Positions 1 to 7,880 of a stretch of DNA of 64,000 nucleotides are shown here, piece by piece. Every line of letters begins with the position of its first letter. The stretch's first letter is position 1. A program made the translations under genes and the position numbers. The notes beneath the pieces were generated by a model. It was given only the letters and a program-made list of their open reading frames with translations. It had not been told where the DNA came from and ran no database searches. Location: the NCBI RefSeq assembly GCF_022698165.1, contig NZ_JALDAY010000011.1, forward strand, positions 310,001-374,000, written 5' to 3'. Source of the stretch: Streptomyces cylindrosporus. GTDB lineage: Bacteria; Actinomycetota; Actinomycetes; Streptomycetales; Streptomycetaceae.

Positions 1-3
1 TTT

Positions 4-12
4 CCTTCTCCT
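4..12 (-). promoter_or_regulatory. Ribosome binding site of rplQ (gene off the left edge)
   Basis: Read on the minus strand, the first bases of the window form AGGAGAAGG, a strong Shine-Dalgarno sequence a few bases before the window end. In Streptomyces the gene after rpoA is rplQ (ribosomal protein L17), so this is most likely its ribosome binding site. The rplQ start codon itself is outside the window. Confidence 0.7.
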
Positions 13-105
13 GTGTGTCTGCCCCGGCCGTGTCAGGTACCGGGGTCAGGAACCCGATGAGCGGATGCTCACCGGCATCAACCGGTCAGTACTGCCCCGT
101 AAGGC

Positions 106-1128
106 TCAGTACTGCTCGGTCTCCACGAAACCCGCGTCCGCGTCGTCGTCGGCGCCGAAGGCGTCGGCAGCGGCCGTGGGGTCGAATCCGGGCGGGCTGT
201 CCTTCAGGGCCAGGCCCATGCCGGCCAGCTTCGCCTTGACCTCGTCGATGGACTTCGCACCGAAGTTGCGGATGTCCAGGAGGTCGGCCTCGGAGCGCGC
301 CACGAGCTCACCCACGGAGTGGATGCCCTCACGCTTGAGGCAGTTGTAGGAGCGGACCGTGAGCTCCAGCTCCTCGATCGGCAGCGCCAGGTCGGCGGCA
401 AGGGCGGCGTCCGTGGGGGACGGGCCCATGTCGATGCCCTCGGCGTCGATGTTCAGCTCGCGGGCGAGACCGAACAGCTCGACCAGGGTCTTGCCGGCGG
501 AGGCCATGGCGTCACGGGGACGCATCGCCTGCTTGGTCTCGACGTCGACGATCAGCTTGTCGAAGTCGGTGCGCTGCTCGACACGGGTCGCCTCGACCTT
601 GTACGTGACCTTCAGCACGGGGCTGTAGATGGAGTCGACCGGGATACGGCCGATCTCCTGGCCCACCTGCTTGTTCTGCACGGCGGAGACGTAACCGCGG
701 CCACGCTCGACCGTGAGCTCCATCTCCAGCTTGCCCTTGCCGTTGAGCGTGGCGAGGACGAGGTCGGGGTTGTGCACCTCGACACCGGCCGGGGGCGCGA
801 TGTCGGCGGCGGTGACCAGACCCGGGCCCTGCTTGCGCAGGTACATCACGACCGGCTCGTCGTGCTCGGAGGAGACGACCAGCTGCTTGATGTTGAGGAT
901 CAGGTCGGTCACGTCCTCCTTGACGCCCGGCACGGTGGTGAACTCGTGCAGGACACCGTCGATGCGGATGCTGGTGACAGCAGCGCCGGGGATCGACGAC
1001 AGGAGGGTGCGGCGGAGGGAGTTGCCGAGGGTGTAGCCGAAGCCCGGCTCCAGCGGCTCGATCACGAACCGGGAGCGGAACTCGTCGACGACCTCTTCGG
1101 TCAACGAGGGACGCTGAGCGATCAGCAT
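106..1128 (-). CDS. rpoA: DNA-directed RNA polymerase subunit alpha
   Basis: RpoA, 340 aa, the normal Streptomyces length. Residues 1 to about 230 form the N-terminal dimerisation domain that starts assembly of beta and beta'. After a linker, the alpha-CTD carries the helix-hairpin-helix region (around NCLKREGIHSVGEL and the IRNFGAKSIDE motif) that contacts UP-element DNA and activators. The tail is acidic. The ATG start at 1128 is followed directly by the conserved opening MLIAQRPSL. It is the second-to-last gene of the alpha cluster, 144 bp downstream of rpsK and just before rplQ, so it is co-transcribed with ribosomal protein genes. Confidence 0.99.
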   Translation of the reverse strand: MLIAQRPSLTEEVVDEFRSRFVIEPLEPGFGYTLGNSLRRTLLSSIPGAAVTSIRIDGVLHEFTTVPGVKEDVTDLILNIKQLVVSSEHDEPVVMYLRKQGPGLVTAADIAPPAGVEVHNPDLVLATLNGKGKLEMELTVERGRGYVSAVQNKQVGQEIGRIPVDSIYSPVLKVTYKVEATRVEQRTDFDKLIVDVETKQAMRPRDAMASAGKTLVELFGLARELNIDAEGIDMGPSPTDAALAADLALPIEELELTVRSYNCLKREGIHSVGELVARSEADLLDIRNFGAKSIDEVKAKLAGMGLALKDSPPGFDPTAAADAFGADDDADAGFVETEQY

Positions 1129-1217
1129 GTGTGGATCAGATCCTTCTTTCGTGGACGCCCGCTATTTGACGCCCGACGGAACCGCCCCCGGCAAGAGGGA
1201 CGGGTACTGCAAGGGTA

Positions 1218-1251
1218 CGGGCGGTACCGCCCCGAAGAGCCGTACCGCCCG
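1218..1251 (-). repeat. Inverted repeat in the rpsK-rpoA spacer
   Basis: A perfect 10-bp inverted repeat (CGGGCGGTAC at 1218-1227 and its complement at 1242-1251) encloses a 14-base loop. The left arm is also part of a 14-bp palindrome at 1219-1232, so two alternative RNA folds are possible. It lies in the longest spacer of the alpha cluster. No T-run follows, so it looks more like an mRNA processing or attenuating structure than a full terminator. Confidence 0.5.
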
Positions 1252-1272
1252 CAACCTCAAGACAACCTGGCC

Positions 1273-1677
1273 TCAGACGCGGCGGCGCTTGGGCGGACGG
1301 CAGCCGTTGTGCGGGGTGGGGGTGACGTCCTGGATCGAGCCGACCTCAAGGCCGGTGGCCTGGAGGGAGCGGATCGCGGTCTCACGGCCGGAGCCGGGAC
1401 CCTTGACGAACACGTCCACCTTGCGCATGCCGTGCTCCTGCGCGCGGCGGGCGGCCGACTCGGCGGCCATCTGCGCGGCGAAGGGGGTCGACTTGCGCGA
1501 GCCCTTGAAGCCGACGTGGCCGGCGGAGGCCCAGGAGATCACGTTGCCCGAGGGGTCCGTGATCGAGACGATCGTGTTGTTGAACGTGCTCTTGATGTGC
1601 GCGTGGCCGTGAGCGACGTTCTTCTTTTCCTTGCGGCGCACCTTCTTGGCAGCGCCCTGACGACCCTTGGGGGGCAT
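1273..1677 (-). CDS. rpsK: 30S ribosomal protein S11
   Basis: S11, 134 aa, a component of the 30S platform that binds 16S rRNA next to S7 and S18 and lines the mRNA exit region. The family signature is clear: a basic N-terminus (KKVRRKEKKN), the HIKSTFNNTIVSITD segment, GFKGSRKSTPFAAQ, and the conserved tail HNGCRPPKRRRV. The start is the ATG at 1677, reading MPPKGRQGAAKK. It lies between rpsM (70 bp upstream) and rpoA in the alpha cluster. Confidence 0.99.
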   Translation of the reverse strand: MPPKGRQGAAKKVRRKEKKNVAHGHAHIKSTFNNTIVSITDPSGNVISWASAGHVGFKGSRKSTPFAAQMAAESAARRAQEHGMRKVDVFVKGPGSGRETAIRSLQATGLEVGSIQDVTPTPHNGCRPPKRRRV

Positions 1678-1747
1678 CTACAAACTCCTACGGGGAGGTG
1701 GTCGGTCCTACAGCGAAGACCGCTGATGAAGCGTTGTCCGCTGAGGA

Positions 1748-2128
1748 CTACTTCTTGCCCGGCTTCTTCTTGCCGGCGATGGCGCGACGCGGGCCCTTGC
1801 GGGTACGGGCGTTCGTGCTGGTGCGCTGACCGCGGACGGGCAGACCGCGACGGTGACGGAGACCCTGGTAGCAGCCGATCTCCACCTTGCGGCGGATGTC
1901 GGCCTGGACCTCACGACGGAGGTCACCCTCGGTCTTGATGTTGTTGTCCACGTACTCGCGGATCGCGACGAGCTGCTCTTCGCTCAGGTCACGAACCCGG
2001 GTGTTCGGGTCGACGCCGGTCGCAGCCAGCGTCTCCTTCGAGAGGGTCCGGCCGATGCCGAACACGTAGGTGAGGGCGACCTCCACGCGCTTTTCGCGCG
2101 GGATGTCAACACCGGAAACGCGTGCCAT
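1748..2128 (-). CDS. rpsM: 30S ribosomal protein S13
   Basis: S13, 126 aa, located in the 30S head, where it forms the B1 bridges to the 50S subunit and its C-terminal tail approaches the P-site tRNA. The sequence opens MARVSGVDIPREKRVEVAL, has the YVFGIGRTLS segment of the helix-two-turn-helix domain, the RHRRGLPVRGQRT rRNA-binding motif near residue 90 and a very basic tail ending in KKKPGKK. It follows rpmJ by about 200 bp and is the third gene of the infA-rpmJ-rpsM-rpsK-rpoA run. Confidence 0.99.
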   Translation of the reverse strand: MARVSGVDIPREKRVEVALTYVFGIGRTLSKETLAATGVDPNTRVRDLSEEQLVAIREYVDNNIKTEGDLRREVQADIRRKVEIGCYQGLRHRRGLPVRGQRTSTNARTRKGPRRAIAGKKKPGKK

Positions 2129-2324
2129 TCAATGGCTCCTGGTGATCTTCGGAGGTCTTCCACAGAACCGGTTCCCGGCCGCCGTATCAGGTACGAATCG
2201 GGTCCCCGGCCTCCGAACCGGGGGTGTCAGGCGATCGATCGCCTGGGTCCTGCGTATGAACATATTCAGCTCGCGTCGCGCGAATCCCTGCGATGTCGAT
2301 GCAGAGGGATCGGTCGATCGTGCG

Positions 2325-2438
2325 TCAGCCCTGGCGCTGCTTGTGGCGCGGGTTCTCGCAGATGACCATGACCCGACCGTGACGGCGGATCACCCTGCAC
2401 TTGTCGCAGATCTTCTTGACGCTCGGCTTGACCTTCAT
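2325..2438 (-). CDS. rpmJ: 50S ribosomal protein L36 (zinc-binding form)
   Basis: L36, 37 aa, a short CDS on the minus strand. The translation begins MKVKPSVKKICDKC and ends RHKQRQG before a TGA. Cys11, Cys14, Cys27 and His32 make the CCCH zinc ribbon of the C+ form of L36. Streptomyces usually also carry a zinc-free paralogue elsewhere that replaces the C+ form under zinc limitation through Zur; that paralogue is not in this window. It sits 29 bp after infA, the conserved arrangement. Confidence 0.97.
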   Translation of the reverse strand: MKVKPSVKKICDKCRVIRRHGRVMVICENPRHKQRQG

Positions 2439-2467
2439 GGGATTGAGGTTCTCCGAGTCAGAGGGAT

Positions 2468-2689
2468 CTACTTGTAGCGGTAGACGATCCGGCCACGCGT
2501 CAGGTCGTACGGAGACAGCTCCACCACGACCCGGTCGTCAGGGAGGATGCGGATGTAGTGCATGCGCATCTTGCCGCTGATGTGTGCCAGGACCTGGTGG
2601 CCGTTCTGGAGCTCGACCTTGAACATGGCGTTCGGAAGAGACTCGACGACAGTGCCCTCGATCTCGATGGCACCTTGCTTCTTGGCCAC
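2468..2689 (-). CDS. infA: Translation initiation factor IF-1
   Basis: IF-1, 73 aa, a single OB-fold protein that covers the 30S A site during initiation. It has the family opening MAKKQGAIEIEGTV, the core GHQVLAHISGKMRMHYIRIL and the ending GRIVYRYK. It starts the short run infA-rpmJ-rpsM-rpsK-rpoA. A separate promoter is likely in the long spacer upstream (2690-3110), because that spacer also holds a broken copy of the map 3' end. Confidence 0.99.
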   Translation of the reverse strand: MAKKQGAIEIEGTVVESLPNAMFKVELQNGHQVLAHISGKMRMHYIRILPDDRVVVELSPYDLTRGRIVYRYK

Positions 2690-2829
2690 GCTTCGCCCTT
2701 CGAATCGACTACCTTGATCGACTCCGGCAACCGCACGCGGACATGCGGAGACACGAGAGCCGACGAGTCAGTCTACGTCAGCACACTCGGAAAGACGAAT
2801 CGAGTAAGGATGCCCCAGCGGGGAGATCA
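2690..2829. other. infA upstream region, no gene
   Basis: About 140 bp between infA and the map remnant. No reading frame here looks real on either strand. It probably holds the infA promoter and leader, but I could not pick out a convincing -35/-10 pair. Confidence 0.4.
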
Positions 2830-3005
2830 TTAAGCCAGCGGGTCCGGAGCCGCCGTGATGCCGTGCTCCGCCAGCTTCGCCTTGCCGCCGTCGGGGGCGG
2901 TGAGGACGAGCGGGCCCTGCTCGGTCAGCGCGACGCTGTGCTCCCAGTGGGACGACCACGTGCCGTCCGTCGTGATGACCGTCCAGTCGTCGGAGAGGAC
3001 CTCGG
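2830..3005 (-). pseudogene. Duplicated 3' fragment of map (methionine aminopeptidase)
   Basis: On the minus strand this stretch encodes a second copy of the last 57 or so residues of methionine aminopeptidase, from EVLSDDWTVITTDGTW through LTEQGPLVLTAPDGGKAK to AAPDPLA and a TAA stop. It has no start codon and no catalytic core, so it is a remnant. Bases 2938-3005 are identical to 3219-3286 in the intact gene, while the rest has diverged (for example EQGP against PEGP, GGKAK against GGRAK, HGIT against HGVT). About 105 bp of unrelated sequence separate it from the intact gene. The pattern fits a tandem duplication followed by deletion, or recombination with a diverged map copy. Confidence 0.85.
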
Positions 3006-3110
3006 ACCCAGTTCTGGATGCCGCCCTCGCGGGCTCGGCGCCCGGGGCGCCTCACAAGCTTCGAGCGGCTGCGCCGGCCTCCGACCGGCGGTCGTGGTCC
3101 CGGTCCGACG

Positions 3111-3947
3111 TCACGCCAGCGGATCGGGAGCCGCCGTGACCCCATGCTCCGCCAGCTTCGCCCTGCCCCCGTCGGGAGCCGTGAGTACCAGTGGACCCTC
3201 GGGGGTCAGCGCGACCGAGTGCTCCCAGTGGGACGACCACGTGCCGTCCGTCGTGATGACCGTCCAGTCGTCGGAGAGGACCTCGGTCTTCGGGGTGCCC
3301 AGGGAGACCATCGGCTCGATCGCCAGGCAGAAGCCGGGGACCAGCTTGGGGCCCTTGCCGCGGCGGCGGTCGACGTAGTTCAGCAGGTGCGGGTCCATGT
3401 GCATCTCGGTGCCGATGCCGTGGCCGCCGTAGTCCTCGATGATCCCGTACTTGCCGCCGCCCGGCTTCGGCTGCCGGCGGATGTACGTCTCGATGGCGCG
3501 GGAGACGTCGACCAGGCGGTTGCCCTGCTTCATCGCCGCGATGCCGGCCCACATCGACTCCTCCGTCACCCGGGACAGCTCGATCAGCTCCGGAGCGTGA
3601 CCGGAGCCCACGAACGCCGTGTACGCCGCGTCGCCGTGCCAGCCGTCGATGATCGCGCCGCAGTCGATGGAGATGATGTCGCCGTCCTTCAGGACGACGT
3701 CCTCGGAGGGGATGCCGTGGACGACGACCTCGTTGACGGAGGTGCAGATCGTGGCGGGGAAGCCGCCGTAGCCGAGGAAGTTGGGCTTGGCGTTGTGCTC
3801 CGCGAGCACCTTGCGGGCGACCTCGTCCAGGTCCTTGGTGGAGGCTCCGGGCACGGCCGCCTCACGCGTGGCCGCGTGGATGGCCGCGACGACCAGTCCC
3901 GCCTCGCGCATCTTCGCGATCTGCTCGGGGGTCTTGATCTGCACCAT
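3111..3947 (-). CDS. map: Type I methionine aminopeptidase
   Basis: Removes the initiator methionine from nascent proteins. With the ATG at 3947 the protein is 278 aa, the usual Streptomyces length, opening MVQIKTPEQI. An in-frame GTG at 3974 would add nine residues. The dinuclear metal site is complete: Asp95 and Asp106, His176 (GGHGIG), Glu211 (AIEPMV) and Glu242 (SSHWEHS), with catalytic His78 (HGIP). It follows adk and secY in the usual secY-adk-map order. Its 3' end is duplicated immediately downstream (2830-3005). Confidence 0.97.
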   Translation of the reverse strand: MVQIKTPEQIAKMREAGLVVAAIHAATREAAVPGASTKDLDEVARKVLAEHNAKPNFLGYGGFPATICTSVNEVVVHGIPSEDVVLKDGDIISIDCGAIIDGWHGDAAYTAFVGSGHAPELIELSRVTEESMWAGIAAMKQGNRLVDVSRAIETYIRRQPKPGGGKYGIIEDYGGHGIGTEMHMDPHLLNYVDRRRGKGPKLVPGFCLAIEPMVSLGTPKTEVLSDDWTVITTDGTWSSHWEHSVALTPEGPLVLTAPDGGRAKLAEHGVTAAPDPLA

Positions 3948-4044
3948 GGGGGGCCTGCGCTCTCCGTCACTCACGTCAACCGGTTACCTGCACAACAGTA
4001 CGGCCGTGACGCCCTGTGGGTGTCACGGCCGTACTCGCCGACGG

Positions 4045-4707
4045 CTACTTGCCGTCGTCCTCGCGCTTGAGCGCCTCCAGGGCGCGCTGCGTGACCTCGT
4101 CCACCGGGCCCAGGGAGGAGATCGTGACGACCAGGCCCTGCGCCTTGTAGTAGTCGATGATCGGCTCGGTCTGCGTGTGGTAGACCTCCAGCCGGGTGCG
4201 GACGGTCTCCTCGGAGTCGTCGTCGCGCTGGTACAGCTCACCGCCGCAGACGTCGCAGACGCCTTCCTTCTTCGGCGGGCTGTACGTCACGTGGAACACG
4301 TGCGCCGAGTCGTTGCGGCAGATGCGCCGGCCGGCGATCCGCTTGACGACCTCCTCCTCGGGGACTTCGAGGTCGAGTACGGCGTCCAGCTTGATGCCCT
4401 CGGTCTTGAGCAGCTCGTCGAGCGCCTCGGCCTGCGAGACGTTGCGCGGGAAACCGTCGAGCAGGAAGCCGTTCTGGGCGTCCGGCTGCTCCATGCGGTC
4501 CTTCGCCATCGCGATGGTGACCTCGTCGGGCACGAGGTTGCCGGCGTCCATGTAGGACTTCGCGAGTTTCCCGAGCTCCGTCTGCTGGCTGATGTTGGCG
4601 CGGAACAGGTCGCCCGTGGAGATGTGCGGGATCGACAGCTTCCCGGCAAGGCGGGTGGCCTGAGTGCCCTTCCCAGCACCAGGCGGCCCGACGAGGACGA
4701 TTCGCAT
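4045..4707 (-). CDS. adk: Adenylate kinase
   Basis: Converts AMP and ATP to two ADP. At 220 aa it is a long-form (LID-containing) enzyme. The P-loop GPPGAGKGT is at residues 7-15, the AMP-binding segment STGDLFR near 30-36 and the GFPRN motif near 85-89. The LID has Cys130, Cys151 and Cys154, but the usual second cysteine is replaced (ICRNDSAH), so any zinc site would need another ligand such as a histidine. Its ATG shares one base with the secY stop (TGATG), which indicates translational coupling. Confidence 0.98.
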   Translation of the reverse strand: MRIVLVGPPGAGKGTQATRLAGKLSIPHISTGDLFRANISQQTELGKLAKSYMDAGNLVPDEVTIAMAKDRMEQPDAQNGFLLDGFPRNVSQAEALDELLKTEGIKLDAVLDLEVPEEEVVKRIAGRRICRNDSAHVFHVTYSPPKKEGVCDVCGGELYQRDDDSEETVRTRLEVYHTQTEPIIDYYKAQGLVVTISSLGPVDEVTQRALEALKREDDGK

Positions 4708-6020
4708 CAGCGGAGGAACCCTTCGTAATTGCGCTGCTGGAGCTGGCTCTCGATCTGCTTCACCGTCTCGAGACCCACACCCACGATGATCAGGATGCTC
4801 GTCCCGCCGAAGGGGAAGTTACCGGTTGCCCCGAACCCGACCAACGCCATCGTTGGTACGAGAGCGATCAGACCCAGATACAGCGAACCCGGCCAGGTGA
4901 TCCGGTTGAGCACGTACGAGAGGTACTCAGCGGTCGGTCGGCCAGCCCGGATGCCCGGGATGAAGCCACCATACTTCTTCATGTTGTCGGCGACTTCTTC
5001 GGGGTTGAAGGAGATCGCAACGTAGAAGAACGCGAAGAAAACGATCAGCAAGAAGTAGCTGACCAGGTAGATCGGGTGGTCGCCCTTGGTCAGGTTCGTC
5101 TCGATCCAGGTCTTCCAGCCCGAGGTGCCGCCGGAGAACTGAGCGACCAGCGCGGGGATGTAGAGCAGCGACGAGGCGAAGATGACCGGAATCACACCCG
5201 CCTGGTTGACCTTCAGCGGGATGTACGTCGAGGTCCCGCCGTAGGAACGGCGGCCGATCATGCGCTTCGCGTACTGGACCGGGATCCGGCGCTGGGCCTG
5301 CTCGACGAAGACCACCAGGCCGACCATGACCAGGCCGACGAGGATCACGGTGCCGAACTCGATCCAGCCGCCGGCCAGGGTGCCCTGCTTCTTGATGGCC
5401 CACAGCGCGGAGGGGAAGGTCGCGGCGATCGAGATGAACATGAGGATCGACATGCCGTTGCCGATGCCGCGGTCGGTGATGAGCTCGCCGAGCCACATCA
5501 CGACGGCCGTACCGGCGGTCATGCAGACGACCATGGTGATGGTGGTGAAGATCGCCTGGTCCGGGACGATGCTGGACGCGACCGTGCAGCCGGAGAAGAG
5601 GGCGCCGCTGCGGGCGGTGGCCACCAGGCCGGTGCCCTGCAGGATGGCGAGCGCCACGGTCAGGTAGCGGGTGTACTGGGTGATCTTCGCCGTACCGGCC
5701 GAGCCCTCCTTCTTGAGGGCTTCCAGGCGCGGGATCACCACGGTCAGCAGCTGCAGAATGATGCTCGCCGTGATGTACGGCATGATGCCCAGCGCGAAGA
5801 CCGTGATCTGCAGCAGCGCACCGCCACTGAACATGTTCACCAGGCCGAACAGGCCCTGGTTGCCGGAAGCCTCGTCCACGCACTGCTGGACGGCGGTGTA
5901 GTTGACGCCGGGGATCGGGATGTGGGTACCGACCCGGTAGACCACGATGATGCCGAGCGTGAAGAGCAGCTTCTTGCGCAGGTCGGGCGTCCTGAACGCC
6001 CGGGCGAACGCGGTGAGCAC
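4707..6020 (-). CDS. secY: Protein translocase subunit SecY
   Basis: SecY, 437 aa, the channel of the Sec translocon in the cytoplasmic membrane, with about ten TM helices. Diagnostic segments are the N-terminal amphipathic start MLTAFARAFRTPDLRKK, the first TM region with IPIPGVN, the YVFE-like region MPYITASIILQLL, the cytoplasmic loop RRIPVQYAKRM and the C-terminal QQRNYEGFLR. It is followed with a one-base overlap by adk. A strong hairpin at 6141-6173 separates it from rplO, so it probably has its own promoter in 6021-6140. Its partner secE is at 47.1-47.4 kb. Confidence 0.99.
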   Translation of the reverse strand: MLTAFARAFRTPDLRKKLLFTLGIIVVYRVGTHIPIPGVNYTAVQQCVDEASGNQGLFGLVNMFSGGALLQITVFALGIMPYITASIILQLLTVVIPRLEALKKEGSAGTAKITQYTRYLTVALAILQGTGLVATARSGALFSGCTVASSIVPDQAIFTTITMVVCMTAGTAVVMWLGELITDRGIGNGMSILMFISIAATFPSALWAIKKQGTLAGGWIEFGTVILVGLVMVGLVVFVEQAQRRIPVQYAKRMIGRRSYGGTSTYIPLKVNQAGVIPVIFASSLLYIPALVAQFSGGTSGWKTWIETNLTKGDHPIYLVSYFLLIVFFAFFYVAISFNPEEVADNMKKYGGFIPGIRAGRPTAEYLSYVLNRITWPGSLYLGLIALVPTMALVGFGATGNFPFGGTSILIIVGVGLETVKQIESQLQQRNYEGFLR

Positions 6021-6140
6021 GGTGCCTCCTGCGACCCCCGCGCAACTGCGTCAAGGGTGACGGTCTTGAGGTTCGACGGATACGAATAACGAACGGTGCA
6101 GGCTACCTTACCGGCGGCACAGCTCCCCGTGGAACGACCA

Positions 6141-6173
6141 ACCGGGGATACCCCTTTGTGGGATATCCCCGGT
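6141..6173 (-). terminator. Terminator hairpin between rplO and secY
   Basis: A perfect 10-bp stem (ACCGGGGATA at 6141-6150 and its complement at 6164-6173) extended inward by three more G-C pairs with one bulge. It lies 36 bp past the rplO stop and about 120 bp before secY. It probably ends most of the S10-spc transcript, leaving secY-adk-map to be read from a separate promoter or from read-through. Confidence 0.7.
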
Positions 6174-6208
6174 CGGGATCGCTCAAGTCATCGAGACGCC
6201 TGAGTTGT

Positions 6209-6664
6209 TCAGACGAGCTCGGTGACGGTGCCGCCGGCGGCGGCGATCTTCTCCTTGGCGGAGCCGGAGACGGCGTCGACCGTCACCTGCAGCGCCACGG
6301 AGATCTCGCCCTGGCCGAGCACCTTGACCAGGCTGTTCTTGCGAACGGCGCCCTTGGCCACCAGACCCTCGACGGTGACCTCGCCACCCTCGGGGTAGAG
6401 CGCGGCCAGCTTGTCGAGGTTCACGACCTGGTACTCGGTCTTGAACGGGTTCTTGAAGCCCTTCAGCTTCGGGAGGCGCATGTGGAGGGGCATCTGCCCA
6501 CCCTCGAAGCGCTCCGGAACCTGGTAGCGGGCCTTCGTGCCCTTGGTACCACGACCGGCCGTCTTACCCTTCGACGCCTCACCACGACCGACACGGGTCT
6601 TGGCGGTCTTGGCGCCCGGGGCGGGACGGAGGTTGTGGATCTTGAGCGGGTTGTTCTCCGCCAT
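6209..6664 (-). CDS. rplO: 50S ribosomal protein L15
   Basis: L15, 151 aa, an early-to-mid assembly protein of the 50S subunit. The long glycine- and basic-rich N-terminal extension (GRGEASKGKTAGRGTKGTKA) threads into 23S rRNA, and the C-terminal half contains the signature region around AVRKNSLVKVLGQGEI. The ATG is at 6664, two bases after the rpmD stop. It is the last gene before the hairpin at 6141-6173. Confidence 0.99.
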   Translation of the reverse strand: MAENNPLKIHNLRPAPGAKTAKTRVGRGEASKGKTAGRGTKGTKARYQVPERFEGGQMPLHMRLPKLKGFKNPFKTEYQVVNLDKLAALYPEGGEVTVEGLVAKGAVRKNSLVKVLGQGEISVALQVTVDAVSGSAKEKIAAAGGTVTELV

Positions 6665-6666
6665 GA

Positions 6667-6849
6667 TCAGTCGACCTCCTCGACCGTCACGAGGTGGCGG
6701 ACGGTGTGCACCATGCCGCGGAACTCGGGGCGGTCCTCCTTGACGACCTGCGTGTTGATGCCCTTGAGACCAAGGGAGCGCAGGGTGTCACGGTGGTTCT
6801 GCTTGCTGCCGATGTAGGACTTGACCTGCGTAATCCTGAGCTGCGCCAT
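6667..6849 (-). CDS. rpmD: 50S ribosomal protein L30
   Basis: L30, 60 aa, the normal bacterial length. It opens MAQLRITQVKSYIGSKQNHRD, followed by the family core LRSLGLKGINTQVVKEDRPEFRGM. The start is the ATG at 6849, two bases past the rpsE stop, in place of longer in-frame extensions into rpsE. It is placed rpsE-rpmD-rplO as in other bacteria. Confidence 0.98.
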   Translation of the reverse strand: MAQLRITQVKSYIGSKQNHRDTLRSLGLKGINTQVVKEDRPEFRGMVHTVRHLVTVEEVD

Positions 6850-6851
6850 GA

Positions 6852-7457
6852 TTACGCACCCGCCCCGGCACGCGCACGGAGAAGAGCCGCGGGGGCGACG
6901 TCCTCGAGGGGCAGACCGCGGCGGGCCGCGATCTCCTCGGGACGCTGCAGGCCCTTCAGGGCCTCCACGGTCGCGTGCACGATGTTGATGGCGTTGTCGG
7001 AGCCGAGCGACTTCGACAGCACGTCGTGGATACCGGCGCACTCGAGCACGGCACGCACCGGACCACCGGCGATAACACCGGTACCCGGGGAGGCGGGCTT
7101 GAGGAGCACGACGCCGGCAGCCTTCTCACCCTGGATGGGGTGCGGGATGGTGCCCTGGATACGGGGGACCTTGAAGAAGTGCTTCTTGGCCTCCTCGACA
7201 CCCTTGGCGATGGCGGCCGGCACCTCCTTGGCCTTGCCGTAACCGACACCCACGGTGCCGTCACCGTCGCCCACCACGACCAGCGCGGTGAAGCTGAAGC
7301 GACGACCACCCTTCACAACCTTGGCGACACGGTTGATCGCGACGACACGCTCAACGTAAGCGGTCTTCTCGGCGGCGGCTGCGCCACCGTCACGACCCTT
7401 ACGGTCCCGCCGCTCGCCGCCACCGGCACCGCCACCGCGGCGCTGGGGTCCAGCCAT
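6852..7457 (-). CDS. rpsE: 30S ribosomal protein S5
   Basis: S5, 201 aa, a 30S body protein important for decoding fidelity and mRNA unwinding at the entry channel. The first ~32 residues are a Gly/Arg-rich extension (PQRRGGGAGGGERRDRKGRDGG) typical of actinobacteria. The double-stranded RNA-binding S5 fold follows (VVAINRVAKVVKGGRRFSF, then GYGKAKEVPAAI) and the C-terminal domain has the GVIAGGPVRAVLE motif. It lies between rplR and rpmD. Confidence 0.99.
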   Translation of the reverse strand: MAGPQRRGGGAGGGERRDRKGRDGGAAAAEKTAYVERVVAINRVAKVVKGGRRFSFTALVVVGDGDGTVGVGYGKAKEVPAAIAKGVEEAKKHFFKVPRIQGTIPHPIQGEKAAGVVLLKPASPGTGVIAGGPVRAVLECAGIHDVLSKSLGSDNAINIVHATVEALKGLQRPEEIAARRGLPLEDVAPAALLRARAGAGA

Positions 7458-7493
7458 TGGATTACCTCTCTCTTTCCGCTAGCTACGAGCGGC

Positions 7494-7877
7494 TCAGAAC
7501 TTGAGCCCGGCTTCGCGGGCGGCGTCCGCCAGGGCGGCGATGCGCCCGGCGTACTGGTTGCCACCACGGTCGAACACGACGGCCTCGACACCGGCGGCCT
7601 TGGCGCGCTCGGCGACCAGGGCACCGACCTGCTTGGCCTGGGCCGACTTGTCGCCCTCGCCACCGCGGATCGAGGTGTCCAGGGTGGACGCCGACGCAAG
7701 GGTGTGACCCTTGAGGTCGTCGATCACCTGGGCCACGATGTGGCGGTTCGAGCGGGTAACGACCAGACGCGGACGCTCCGCCGTACCGTTGATCCGCTTG
7801 CGGATCCGGATGTGACGGCGCTTGATCGCGGCGCGCTTGTAGGCGTCGCCCTTCAGGATCTTCTGTCCGTATGCCAT
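7494..7877 (-). CDS. rplR: 50S ribosomal protein L18
   Basis: L18, 127 aa, binds 5S rRNA in the central protuberance. It has a basic N-terminal arm (GDAYKRAAIKRRHIRIRKRINGTAERPRL) and the conserved end VVFDRGGNQYAGRIAALADAAREAGLKF. The ATG is at 7877, three bases after the rplF stop, so the two are co-translated. Confidence 0.99.
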   Translation of the reverse strand: MAYGQKILKGDAYKRAAIKRRHIRIRKRINGTAERPRLVVTRSNRHIVAQVIDDLKGHTLASASTLDTSIRGGEGDKSAQAKQVGALVAERAKAAGVEAVVFDRGGNQYAGRIAALADAAREAGLKF

Positions 7878-7880
7878 GGC

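Noticed and set aside
2743..3378. Plus-strand open frame across the map duplication
   Set aside because: It is antisense to the two map 3' copies and contains the repeat twice only because the DNA is duplicated.
6021..6140. Search for a secY promoter
   Set aside because: Several AT-rich words occur, but no -35/-10 pair has acceptable spacing and match, so none was called.
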